Origin: an uncultured Saprospiraceae bacterium
GTDB lineage: Bacteria > Bacteroidota > Bacteroidia > Chitinophagales > Saprospiraceae
Assembly: GCA_938001865.1 (NCBI GenBank)
Contig: CALLAW010000058.1
Location: 1 to 53,174 of the forward strand
Length of the DNA: 53,174 nucleotides
Reading direction: 5' to 3'
The position numbers and the translations under genes were made by a program. How positions within the stretch are numbered: position 1 is the first letter of the stretch; every line of letters begins with the position of its first letter. Under the pieces are notes generated by a model that saw only the letters and a program-made list of their open reading frames with translations, was not told the DNA's origin and did not search any database. Below are positions 9,113 through 17,095 of the stretch, piece by piece.

Positions 9113-9245
9113 AATATTTATTTTTTGATACGGCTAAGATACGTTGCTCTAAGGCAGACTATTGTTGATAGACAGTCGGAGAGTCAGTATTATTCTACCA
9201 ATCTCACTCTACCTTCTATTAAGAATGATGTGTCTCCTATGGTCG

Positions 9246-10643
9246 TTAGAGATGTATAACTTCATCATAGGCTGCTGCAGTGGCCTCCATCACGGCTTCA
9301 CTCATTGTTGGGTGTGGATGCACAGCCTTGAGTATTTCATGTCCAGTAGTCTCTAATCTTCTTGCTGTGACTATCTCAGCTATCATCTCTGTAACATTAG
9401 ATCCGACCATGTGAGCCCCGAGGAGTTCTCCATACTTCGCATCATAGATGACCTTCACGAATCCTTCTTTTGCTCCAGACGCAGACGCCTTACCCGATGC
9501 ACTGAATGGAAATTTACCCACCTTGAGTTCGTATCCGGCTTCTTTAGCGACAGCTTCAGTCATACCTACTGACGACACTTCTGGGCTACAGTAAGTACAT
9601 GATGGAATATTGCCATAGTCAAGCTTCCCTGGGTGGTGACCACAGATTGCCTCTACACAGATAATTCCCTCAGCGCTTGCAACGTGTGCTAATGCTGCAC
9701 CAGGAACGATATCACCTATAGCATAGATGCCTGATACTGATGTTTGATAGTAATCATCAACTTTGATAAGCCCTCTATCAGTTTCTATTCCCAACATCTC
9801 TAGACCGATGTTCTCAGTATTAGGACTTACACCTGCTGCTGAGAGTACGATATCACAGTCTATGACTTGCTCTGACTTATCTTTATTCTTCTGGATAGTG
9901 ACCTTACAGCCTTTTCCTTTAGTGTCTACATTTTGCACAGCATGACCAGCCATGACTTCGATTCCTTGCTTCTTGAATACCTTGGTAAGTTCCTTAGAGA
10001 CATCTTTGTCTTCTCTTGGGAGTAACCCTTGGTCCATGTATTCGACAACGATGACCTCAGTACCCATACTCTTGTAGAAGTATGCAAACTCTACACCGAT
10101 TGCACCTGCACCAACTACGATCATCTTTTTTGGTTGCTTAGGCAGAGTCATTGCTTCTCTATAACCGATAATCTTTTTACCATCGAGTGGAAGGCTAGGG
10201 AGTTGCTTAGCTCTAGCCCCAGTTGCGAGGATGATGTGAGGTGCAGTGTATTCTGTCTTTTTTCCTTCTTTGTCAGTGACTACCAGCTTCTTGCCTCTTG
10301 CAAGTTTTCCTTCTCCCTCAATCACTGTTATTTTGTTTTTTCTCATCAAGAAATCGACTCCCTTGCTCATTCCTCCTGCGACATCTCTACTTCTCTTGAC
10401 TACTGCTGAGAAGTCATGCTTTGCACTGCCTACCTTGATACCGTAATCTTCTGCATGGTTGATATAATTATAGACCTGGGCAGATTTGAGGAGTGCCTTT
10501 GTTGGGATGCATCCCCAGTTGAGACAGATCCCTCCGAGGTTCTCTCTTTCTACAATTGCTACTTTCTTACCCAGTTGTGAAGCCCTAATTGCTGCCACAT
10601 ATCCTCCTGGTCCACTTCCTACTACTATAATATCAAAATTCAT
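9246..10643 (-). CDS. lpdA: Dihydrolipoyl dehydrogenase (E3)
   Basis: A 465-residue flavoprotein that reoxidises lipoamide of the pyruvate, 2-oxoglutarate or branched-chain dehydrogenase complexes with NAD+. The FAD fingerprint GSGPGGYVAAIRA is at residues 9-21, the redox disulfide at C40 and C45 (GGICLNWGCIPTKALL), the NAD fingerprint VVGAGAIGVEFAYFY near 175, and the catalytic HPHPTMSEAVMEA close to the C-terminus. ATG at 10643 was chosen because it places the FAD site eight residues from the start; the same frame stays open for 65 more codons upstream, but those contain an unrelated hydrophobic stretch and a perfect promoter -7 element (10662-10669). No E1 or E2 genes are nearby. Confidence 0.95.
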   Translation of the reverse strand: MNFDIIVVGSGPGGYVAAIRASQLGKKVAIVERENLGGICLNWGCIPTKALLKSAQVYNYINHAEDYGIKVGSAKHDFSAVVKRSRDVAGGMSKGVDFLMRKNKITVIEGEGKLARGKKLVVTDKEGKKTEYTAPHIILATGARAKQLPSLPLDGKKIIGYREAMTLPKQPKKMIVVGAGAIGVEFAYFYKSMGTEVIVVEYMDQGLLPREDKDVSKELTKVFKKQGIEVMAGHAVQNVDTKGKGCKVTIQKNKDKSEQVIDCDIVLSAAGVSPNTENIGLEMLGIETDRGLIKVDDYYQTSVSGIYAIGDIVPGAALAHVASAEGIICVEAICGHHPGKLDYGNIPSCTYCSPEVSSVGMTEAVAKEAGYELKVGKFPFSASGKASASGAKEGFVKVIYDAKYGELLGAHMVGSNVTEMIAEIVTARRLETTGHEILKAVHPHPTMSEAVMEATAAAYDEVIHL

Positions 10644-10661
10644 GGTTGTATGTTTTTGCCG

Positions 10662-10669
10662 CAAATATA
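10662..10669 (-). promoter_or_regulatory. Candidate -7 element of the lpdA promoter
   Basis: On the minus strand TATATTTG matches TAnnTTTG at every fixed position and ends 18 nt before the chosen lpdA ATG, giving a very short leader. No clear TTG is present at the usual distance upstream. Its position inside the upstream open frame argues against the longer lpdA start. Confidence 0.45.
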
Positions 10670-10940
10670 AGATACTATCTGTTAGGGGTGTTGAAAGATT
10701 GAGCAGAGTTTTCTCCTTGAGGGGATACTGGGGTGGAAGATCCTTTTTTTCCTTCTTTTTAAACACAGAACTAAGGATGAGCTGAACTGGGATAGAAATG
10801 AGAATATACTCAATTACAATCAGCAGATAAAGAGTCACCTATTACTCGGCTCGATCCCAGATGCTTAAGCTGGAAATTCACCTTAGTATTTGTCAGGATT
10901 GACACTCTAATCAATGAAGTATAGTAGAGGTCACTTGATA

Positions 10941-11402
10941 TCAAATCAATTTTCTCATAGAAAACAGATTACCTAAGTGATGAGCTTCGTGCATGTTGTT
11001 GAATGAGATGGCATCTTCGATATTTTTAAGCACTACACCATAACTTGTCTCATAATGATTATAATTTTTAAAGACCCCATTGTTGTAGTCATCCTCCAGG
11101 TGTTGGATGAGCTTGTCACCAAGATCTTGTAACATTTGAAACTCACCCTCATCGTATTGCTCATCCGGTTGAGTCCCTTTAGCGTACTTCTTGATTAGGT
11201 CTGTGTTGACATACATCTGCGTCCCTGAGAGTTTATAACAGAGTAATTGCTGTGTGATGATCATATGACCATAGTTCCACATCAAGTTATTATTAAATCC
11301 CTCTGGTATCTGATTGAGTTCTGCGTGAGAAAATACTGAAAGGGTTTTCTTTGCATTGCTCCGAGTCGCCTTTAAACTGTCTAATTGAAATTGAAAATCC
11401 AT
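10941..11402 (-). CDS. DinB-like four-helix metalloprotein
   Basis: A 153-residue all-helical protein of the DinB/YfiT type. Likely metal ligands are H47 in MWNYGHMII and the two histidines of NMHEAHHLGNLFSMRK near the C-terminus, in the spacing usual for the three-histidine DinB site. Members include thiol transferases (bacillithiol or mycothiol S-transferases) and proteins of unknown activity; the cofactor thiol here is unknown. It is preceded by 132 nt without a gene and is separated from lpdA by 297 nt, so it is probably a single transcription unit. Its natural substrate cannot be read from the sequence. Confidence 0.8.
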   Translation of the reverse strand: MDFQFQLDSLKATRSNAKKTLSVFSHAELNQIPEGFNNNLMWNYGHMIITQQLLCYKLSGTQMYVNTDLIKKYAKGTQPDEQYDEGEFQMLQDLGDKLIQHLEDDYNNGVFKNYNHYETSYGVVLKNIEDAISFNNMHEAHHLGNLFSMRKLI

Positions 11403-11534
11403 TGCTGTTTATATTGAATTATTGTTTTTTAAATAGAATTAAAATGCAGTAAGTACTTGTCTCGACTACAGTCTCGGTTCCCTCATTATTCTGTTCACTG
11501 TCGTAAAACGATTTTTCACTAAAGTATAGACTGA

Positions 11535-13382
11535 TCACTCTCCCAATAATGCATCCAACGTCTGTGTCGATACAGAATGATAATTTGCCTTTGACTTCGC
11601 ATAGATAGCCTTCGCAGTTTTGATATCTCCAGCTTCTTTAAGGGCGGAGTAGAGTGGAGTCAAAAACTTACGACGTCCAACTGTATAGAGAAATGCTTCC
11701 AACTGTGGTCTGAAGTAGTCGTAGTGACCCAGTTGAATAGACTTTTCGAACCATGCTGCTGCGATTTCACTATTGCCAGAGTCAGCGAATCCATAGAGTC
11801 CGTTGAGTGCATCGAGTGCCTTACTATCTACATCGTCTCCCAGAGCTCTGATGAAGTGTAACCATTCATGTGTGGTCCAATCATTAGTTGTTGCCTGAGT
11901 TGGGAGGTCTCCCTTTGATACATTACTTACGATAGCATCCACTTTGGTAAATTTATCACTCGTGATACTTGGACAATTATCAGGGATACCTGCACCATGA
12001 ATCCACTCATCAATATTGACTTCAATAGCGTAGGGATCAAGCAAGTGCTGATTGAGATAGACTTTAAACTCATCTGTGGTGAGTGTCTGGAATTTATGCG
12101 TTTCGAAGTAATCCTTGAGGAATTTGTCGAATGCTTCTCTTCCTACTTTCTCCTCTAAGAGAGTCAAGAAGTAAGCTCCTTTCTCATAAGCGATATCAGT
12201 CATGCCATCGTCTGGATCACGACCATCAAGATCAAGGTGCAGGTGAGTATCTTTGTGGGATTTGCCTAGAGCATGTACCTCATGTTGGAGGTCTTGGAAG
12301 CCAAGCATTGCTAACATATTAGCATATTCTTCTCCATAGAGAGTTTCCATTATCCTTCTTTCAAAGTAGACAGTGAATCCTTCATTGAGCCAGAAGTCAT
12401 TCCATGTCGCATTCGTCACGAGGTTCCCTGACCAACTGTGAGCTAGCTCATGTGCTATCAGTGCAGTGAGTGACTTATCACCAGCTAAGATGGTTGGTGT
12501 TGCAAAGGTAAGTCGAGGATTTTCCATTCCTCCAAATGGAAAGCTTGGTGGGAGTACGATGACATCATATCTCTCCCAGAGGTATGGCCCATACAGGCCT
12601 TCTGCTGCCTCGAGCATCGCTTGCATATCTCCAAATTCGAAGAGAGCCTTATCAAGTACTGAGGGTTCGGCATAGACACCAGTCTGCTTACCGATGTCTC
12701 CATAGTTGAGGTCTCCAATTGCCAGGGCAAGGAGGTAAGGTGGGATTGGTTGCTTCATCTCAAAGGTATAAGTGCCTGTCGCATTTTTTTCCGTTGGATT
12801 AGAGGCACTCATGACTGGGAGTAAGTCTTTGGGGCAAGTGATCTGAGCATCATATGTAATCCTGATCCCTGGACTATCTTGGCATGGAATCCATGTACGA
12901 GTCAGGATCGCTTGACCTTGAGTGAAGAGAAAAGGATGCTTCTTGTCGGCAGTTTGCTGTGGATTGAGCCATTGTAAGGCTGCTGCAGTTGGTGCAGTCT
13001 CGTAATTGATCGTAATCGCTTTACTCTCTGGTTTGATAGGTATCGTAAGTGCTTGTCCTAGATGCGTATTACTTTTACCTAGAGTATATCCAACATCAGC
13101 CCCGTCTACAGTCACAGAGTGTATCATCAAGTCCCTGGTGTCCAATACAATCTGCTTTGCATCAGGACTATTGACTAGAGAGTACTTGGCTGTTCCGCTG
13201 AGTACTTGCCTAGTAAAGTCAGCTGTAAGATCAAGACTAAGATGCTGAGTTTTACTCTCCGTAGGGATGGCATAAGAGTGAGTATCTTGCGGTCTTTCTA
13301 TTGGTTGACTGGCATCATGCACCTGTTGAGTACAGGCAACAATCGTGATCGTCGTAGCGAAAATGAGGACATTCTTTATCAT
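11535..13382 (-). CDS. M1-family aminopeptidase, lipoprotein
   Basis: A 615-residue zinc aminopeptidase of the leukotriene-A4-hydrolase branch of family M1. The exopeptidase motif GGMEN is at about residues 284-288, the zinc site HELAHSWSGN at 311-320, and the third ligand in NEGFTVYFERR (glutamate about 334). A C-terminal helical domain follows (from about 480), as in LTA4 hydrolases. ATG at 13382 was preferred over the longer frame start at 13454 because it opens with a clean lipoprotein signal (MIKNVLIFATTITIVACTQQ, cysteine 17). The protein is therefore expected to be anchored in the envelope and to trim peptides imported or released there. Convergent or divergent partners are absent; mdh is divergent upstream. 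Confidence 0.9.
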   Translation of the reverse strand: MIKNVLIFATTITIVACTQQVHDASQPIERPQDTHSYAIPTESKTQHLSLDLTADFTRQVLSGTAKYSLVNSPDAKQIVLDTRDLMIHSVTVDGADVGYTLGKSNTHLGQALTIPIKPESKAITINYETAPTAAALQWLNPQQTADKKHPFLFTQGQAILTRTWIPCQDSPGIRITYDAQITCPKDLLPVMSASNPTEKNATGTYTFEMKQPIPPYLLALAIGDLNYGDIGKQTGVYAEPSVLDKALFEFGDMQAMLEAAEGLYGPYLWERYDVIVLPPSFPFGGMENPRLTFATPTILAGDKSLTALIAHELAHSWSGNLVTNATWNDFWLNEGFTVYFERRIMETLYGEEYANMLAMLGFQDLQHEVHALGKSHKDTHLHLDLDGRDPDDGMTDIAYEKGAYFLTLLEEKVGREAFDKFLKDYFETHKFQTLTTDEFKVYLNQHLLDPYAIEVNIDEWIHGAGIPDNCPSITSDKFTKVDAIVSNVSKGDLPTQATTNDWTTHEWLHFIRALGDDVDSKALDALNGLYGFADSGNSEIAAAWFEKSIQLGHYDYFRPQLEAFLYTVGRRKFLTPLYSALKEAGDIKTAKAIYAKSKANYHSVSTQTLDALLGE

Positions 13383-13757
13383 ATCTATCGTGTTGAGATT
13401 GGTTCGATTTTTCAGCCCACTAAAGTAATTGAATTGTTTGAGATCAGTATTCACATCTTGTTGCGAAATCCAATCTTGCCTTCTGAGTCGTAGATGGATG
13501 AAAGCCTTGGAGTTGTTGCTGGTGATCTGATAGGTTGAGATTCAGAAGCTCACTGAGTGAATATCTAATGAGATTATTAACAGAATTGTTGTCATAGTCT
13601 CAGGTGTAATTACTGTCCGTTGACCGTCATCATCGAAGAAATGAGTAGGATGAATTAGTGGACAATTTTAAATTCTAAAGTTCAGTCATAATTATGTTAC
13701 AATTTGACTATTTTCGCGGTATAGAAACATCTATAAATCAAATAAACGCTTAATTGA
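13383..13757. other. Divergent intergenic region between M1 peptidase and mdh
   Basis: No gene was found in these 375 bases. The mdh side is A+T-rich near 13660-13745 and holds TATTTTCG (13709-13716), a 7 of 8 match to the -7 consensus 41 nt before the mdh ATG, but without a good upstream TTG. On the minus strand TACTTTAG lies within the 24 codons before the chosen M1 start. A small inverted repeat TCACT-n-AGTGA is near 13548. Two promoters are expected here; neither is certain. Confidence 0.4.
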
Positions 13758-14693
13758 ATGAAAAAGATCACTGTAGTTGGCGCTGGAAACGTCGGAGCCA
13801 CTGTAGCTAATGTACTAGCTCACAAAGACATTGTAAATGAAATCGTACTCCTTGATATCAAAGGAGATGTAGCGAAAGGTAAGGCTCTAGATAGCTGGCA
13901 ACAAGCACCTATCGACTACTATAGCACTAAGTTGACTGGAAGTGCAGACTATGCTGATACTGCTAACAGTGACATCGTAGTGATCACAGCTGGTGTGCCA
14001 CGTAGACCGGGGATGAGTAGAGATGATCTCATCACTACTAATGCTAAGATCGTCGTATCTGTCACTCAGTCTATTCTCGAGCATTCGCCTAATCCTATCA
14101 TCATTGTGGTCTCTAATCCACTTGATGTGATGACGTATGCAGCATTCAAGAGTTCAGGACTACCTGATAATAAAGTGTTTGGGATGGCAGGTATACTTGA
14201 TACAGCAAGGTATAGAGCATTCCTAGCAACAGAGCTCAGTGTATCTCCTAAAGATATCTCAGCAGTCTTGATGGGAGGACATGGTGATACGATGGTACCT
14301 CTGCCACGATACACAACTGTAGCAGGTATCCCTGTGACAGAAATGATCGAATCATCTGTCTTAGATGGCATCGTCGAACGAACAAAAAAAGGTGGAGGAG
14401 AGCTCGTCAAGTTGATGGGTACATCAGCTTGGTATGCTCCAGGTGCCGCTGCTGCGCAAATGGTTGAGTCTATAGTGAAAGACGAAGGAAGAATATTCCC
14501 AGTCTGTGCTAGATTGAGTGGTCAGTATGGCCTAGATGACATCTACCTTGGTGTCCCAGTCCAACTCGGTAAAGATGGAATACAAAAAATAATCGAGCTG
14601 AAATTAAATGATGATGAAATGGCACTCTTGAATGATTCAGCAGGCCATGTCAAAGATGTCATTGGAACTTTCAAGAGTATGGATCTTATCTAA
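13758..14693 (+). CDS. mdh: Malate dehydrogenase (NAD-dependent, LDH-like type)
   Basis: A 311-residue TCA-cycle enzyme interconverting malate and oxaloacetate. The Rossmann motif GAGNVGATVA is at residues 8-17 and the adenosine-binding aspartate in VLLDIKGD (D33) indicates NAD rather than NADP. The substrate-binding loop PRRPGMSRDDL is at 81-91: the arginine at position 82-83 followed by arginine marks malate rather than lactate specificity. The catalytic histidine is H174 in MGGHGDTMVP, and VSNPLDVMTY (about 117-126) is the conserved mid-section. Length is usual for the tetrameric LDH-like MDH found in Bacteroidota. A peroxiredoxin-like gene follows 31 nt downstream. Confidence 0.97.
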   Translation: MKKITVVGAGNVGATVANVLAHKDIVNEIVLLDIKGDVAKGKALDSWQQAPIDYYSTKLTGSADYADTANSDIVVITAGVPRRPGMSRDDLITTNAKIVVSVTQSILEHSPNPIIIVVSNPLDVMTYAAFKSSGLPDNKVFGMAGILDTARYRAFLATELSVSPKDISAVLMGGHGDTMVPLPRYTTVAGIPVTEMIESSVLDGIVERTKKGGGELVKLMGTSAWYAPGAAAAQMVESIVKDEGRIFPVCARLSGQYGLDDIYLGVPVQLGKDGIQKIIELKLNDDEMALLNDSAGHVKDVIGTFKSMDLI

Positions 14694-14724
14694 TCCAAAC
14701 CAATAAAGTCCAATTAGCATCTCC

Positions 14725-15234
14725 ATGATAGACTTCAGTTCTATAATAACTAATACGGGTACAGATCTTTTGACACTCTCACTCAAGAGACCTGTACTCT
14801 TAGTATTTTTAAGGCACTTCGGATGCGTATTCTGCCGTGATTCTCTCAAGGAGTTAGCATCTAAGAAGTCATTTTTTGTCGACCAAGGTGTTGATATCGT
14901 TTTTGTCCATATGACAGAAAACGATATTGCAGAAATGTACTTTAGCAAATTCGAGCTCAAAGGTTGTCAACACATCAGTGACCCAGGGTGCAATTATTAC
15001 GAGCAATTCGGACTCGTTAAAGGGAACTTTAATCAGCTCTTTGGATTGCAAAATATGATTAGGGGATTTGATGTTACAATGAGAGGGACATTTATCAGCT
15101 TGAAGCAAATCGGTGATGGATTCCAGATGCCCGGAGTATTTATGATCAATAATGGCCAAATCGTAGATAGCTTTATCCACAAGTACGCCTCAGATAAGCC
15201 AGACTACGAAAGAATTGTTAAGTCTACAGCCTAA
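14725..15234 (+). CDS. Peroxiredoxin-like AhpC/TSA-fold protein (PRXL2/SelL-like)
   Basis: A 169-residue cytoplasmic thioredoxin-fold protein without signal peptide. The only likely redox site is C34-V-F-C37 in LRHFGCVFCRDSLKEL, at the position of the CxxC in the peroxiredoxin-like 2 / AhpC-TSA antioxidant group. Further typical features are VFVHMTENDIAEMYF in the middle and MPGVFMINNGQIVDSF near the C-terminus, where these proteins build the last strands of the fold. It begins 31 nt after mdh and probably shares its mRNA. The reductant and peroxide substrate are unknown. Confidence 0.75.
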   Translation: MIDFSSIITNTGTDLLTLSLKRPVLLVFLRHFGCVFCRDSLKELASKKSFFVDQGVDIVFVHMTENDIAEMYFSKFELKGCQHISDPGCNYYEQFGLVKGNFNQLFGLQNMIRGFDVTMRGTFISLKQIGDGFQMPGVFMINNGQIVDSFIHKYASDKPDYERIVKSTA

Positions 15235-15289
15235 CGACCATATTTCACATTGTTTCATCGTTAGAGCTCTTAACTAAATTAAGGGGAAG

Positions 15290-16192
15290 ATGCGTACACT
15301 TACTATATTACTTTCACTATTCATTGTTGGTGATGTACTCCAAGCACAAGACCAACTCTTAGACGATATTGCCTACTACGGCGATGTCATGGTCAATGCC
15401 TACGAGGCGAAGCATCGAGTCAGAGCTAAGGTGGAGTTTGACCTATTGATCGATAGATATGTCACTGAAGGCTATTACAAGACTGATGACTGGGCAGCCG
15501 TCGAGCCTTATACCAGACAACAAGAGTCCGAGGATGAGTCTCTCTTTATCATCACCTATCAAGTGAACACTGGAGTCTACCCATATACATACGGTGGGTA
15601 TGTCATCCACGAAGGCAACATCACTCAGCTCCGTCATGAGAGCACCTTAGATCTGGACTCTCAATATCAGAGCTATGGTGCAGAGGATTGGTATGGAGCT
15701 CTCTATTATAATCTCCTACCGATCAAGGGCAATCCTCAGAGTTATCTCTTATTTGGATATCAACATGCCAAGGAATTTGATAAAGCGAAATTTATCGACG
15801 TTATCACAGTCCAAGATGGTGATATTACCTTTGGTAAAGAGATATTCATCACTCGAGTAGAGGATGGAAGAGATGATATCAAGCAGCGATTCATCCTAGA
15901 GTATAGCTCAGATACGAATGCTAGTCTCAACTATAATGAAAGTATAGACATGATTATCTTTGATCATCTCATGCCTCGGATGGGACAGCAAGCAGGTCAA
16001 GGGAGTACTTATGTCCCCGATGGAACATACGAAGGATACAAATATGAGAAGGGAAGTTATGTCTACGTAGAGAAGATATTTGACCATATCTACGATGAAG
16101 CACCACGACCAGAGCCAGTATTCAATAATGGTACTGGTAACAAAAAAGATATCCTCGGTAAAGAAAAAAGAGCAACTAAATCTAGAAACTAA
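15290..16192 (+). CDS. Exported protein of unknown function
   Basis: A 300-residue protein that was not recognised. Residues 1-19 form a signal peptide (TLTILLSLFIVGDVLQAQ, cleavage after AQ). The mature part is rich in tyrosine, aspartate and glycine, lacks cysteine, and alternates short strands with charged loops: YPYTYGGYVIHEGNITQL, then EDWYGALYYNLLPI, then YLLFGYQHAKEFDKAKF. The C-terminus is basic and disordered-looking (DILGKEKRATKSRN). No lipobox and no T9SS sorting domain are seen, so it is probably periplasmic. Start at 15290 follows AAGGGGAAG, one of the few purine-rich sequences before a start in this window. It is followed 7 nt later by nth. Confidence 0.6.
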   Translation: MRTLTILLSLFIVGDVLQAQDQLLDDIAYYGDVMVNAYEAKHRVRAKVEFDLLIDRYVTEGYYKTDDWAAVEPYTRQQESEDESLFIITYQVNTGVYPYTYGGYVIHEGNITQLRHESTLDLDSQYQSYGAEDWYGALYYNLLPIKGNPQSYLLFGYQHAKEFDKAKFIDVITVQDGDITFGKEIFITRVEDGRDDIKQRFILEYSSDTNASLNYNESIDMIIFDHLMPRMGQQAGQGSTYVPDGTYEGYKYEKGSYVYVEKIFDHIYDEAPRPEPVFNNGTGNKKDILGKEKRATKSRN

Positions 16193-16199
16193 GTAAGTA

Positions 16200-16835
16200 A
16201 TGACAAGGCAGGAGGTAGCGGATCAGATCAAAGATATCTTAGAACATTACTATCCTGAGACTCCAATCCCCTTGGATCATACAGATCCATACACGCTATT
16301 GATAGCCGTACTACTCTCAGCTCAGTGTACTGACGAACGGGTAAATAAAGTCACTCCTCATCTCTGGGAACTTGCAGACAACCCATCAGATATGATTACC
16401 AAGGATGTTGATGACATAAAGGCAATCATAAGACCATGTGGTCTCTCACCAAGGAAGTCTCAAGCGATCTATGACCTCTCACATATCCTACTTGAGAAGC
16501 ATGATGGGAAGGTGCCAAAGGATTGGGAAGCATTAGAAGCATTGCCAGGTGTAGGACATAAGACTGCAAGTGTAGTCATGGCGCAGGCATTTGGCGTACC
16601 AGCATTTCCTGTAGACACTCATATCATGAGACTAGCATACAGATGGAAACTTACAGCAAGTAAGTCCAATGTCGTAAGGATAGAGAAGGATCTTAAAAAA
16701 CTCTTCGATCCCCAATTGTGGAATAAGCTACACCTTCAAATCATCTTTTTTGGGAGAGAATATTGCAAAGCAAGACAGCACGATCCTTACATCTGCCCAA
16801 TCTGTAGTAAGTTTGGTAGGAAGTCAATGTTTTAA
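16200..16835 (+). CDS. nth: Endonuclease III (DNA glycosylase/AP lyase)
   Basis: A 211-residue base-excision repair enzyme acting on oxidised pyrimidines. The helix-hairpin-helix is at about residues 113-127 (LEALPGVGHKTASVVM) with the catalytic lysine K121; the catalytic aspartate is D139 in FPVDTHIMRLAYR. AQCTDERVNKVTP near 41-53 is the usual N-terminal substrate-binding block. The C-terminal iron-sulfur loop is unusual: only C189, C199 and C202 are present (GREYCKARQHDPYICPICSKF), with H194 between, whereas the classical ligands are C-x6-C-x2-C-x5-C. The protein ends nine residues after C202, so the fourth cysteine is missing. Length otherwise matches the family. It probably shares a transcript with the secreted protein upstream. 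Confidence 0.94.
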   Translation: MTRQEVADQIKDILEHYYPETPIPLDHTDPYTLLIAVLLSAQCTDERVNKVTPHLWELADNPSDMITKDVDDIKAIIRPCGLSPRKSQAIYDLSHILLEKHDGKVPKDWEALEALPGVGHKTASVVMAQAFGVPAFPVDTHIMRLAYRWKLTASKSNVVRIEKDLKKLFDPQLWNKLHLQIIFFGREYCKARQHDPYICPICSKFGRKSMF

Positions 16836-16836
16836 G

Positions 16837-17015
16837 TCAGGAGGCGAGTAGCTCATCTCGCAGTGTGCTAGATTTCATCTCTTTTCTTGCTTGATCAAAG
16901 TCAAAATGTTTTGGTCAAATGCTTCAATTTTGAGCTTGTATTCTCATGTTGCATTTGTCCAAGTTTGACATAGACTTCAGATAATCTAAATAATCTTATT
17001 GTTCCCGCATCTTCG
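16837..17015 (-). pseudogene. Possible decayed 3' end of a TPR-like gene, convergent to nth
   Basis: No intact frame exists here. On the minus strand three neighbouring pieces in different frames look coding: RLFRLSEVYVKLGQMQ (upstream piece), EAFDQNILTLIKQEKR, and DFDQARKEMKSSTLRDELL, the last ending in a TGA one base after the nth stop. The first piece resembles one helix pair of a tetratricopeptide repeat. A chance origin of such short pieces is quite possible, so confidence is low. Confidence 0.22.
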
Positions 17016-17095
17016 GACTGACATATTGATCAGAATCAGACTATATTGAATAAGGAATAGAGACCTAACAGAGTAATAATATAAATTGATATCCA

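Noticed and set aside
10644-10838. N-terminal extension of dihydrolipoyl dehydrogenase by 65 codons with a membrane-like helix
   Set aside because: The FAD fingerprint normally begins within the first ten residues, and the extension contains a perfect -7 promoter element; the ATG at 10643 is better.
13383-13454. Longer start of the M1 aminopeptidase (24 extra codons)
   Set aside because: The internal ATG at 13382 opens a clear lipoprotein signal peptide, which the extension would bury.
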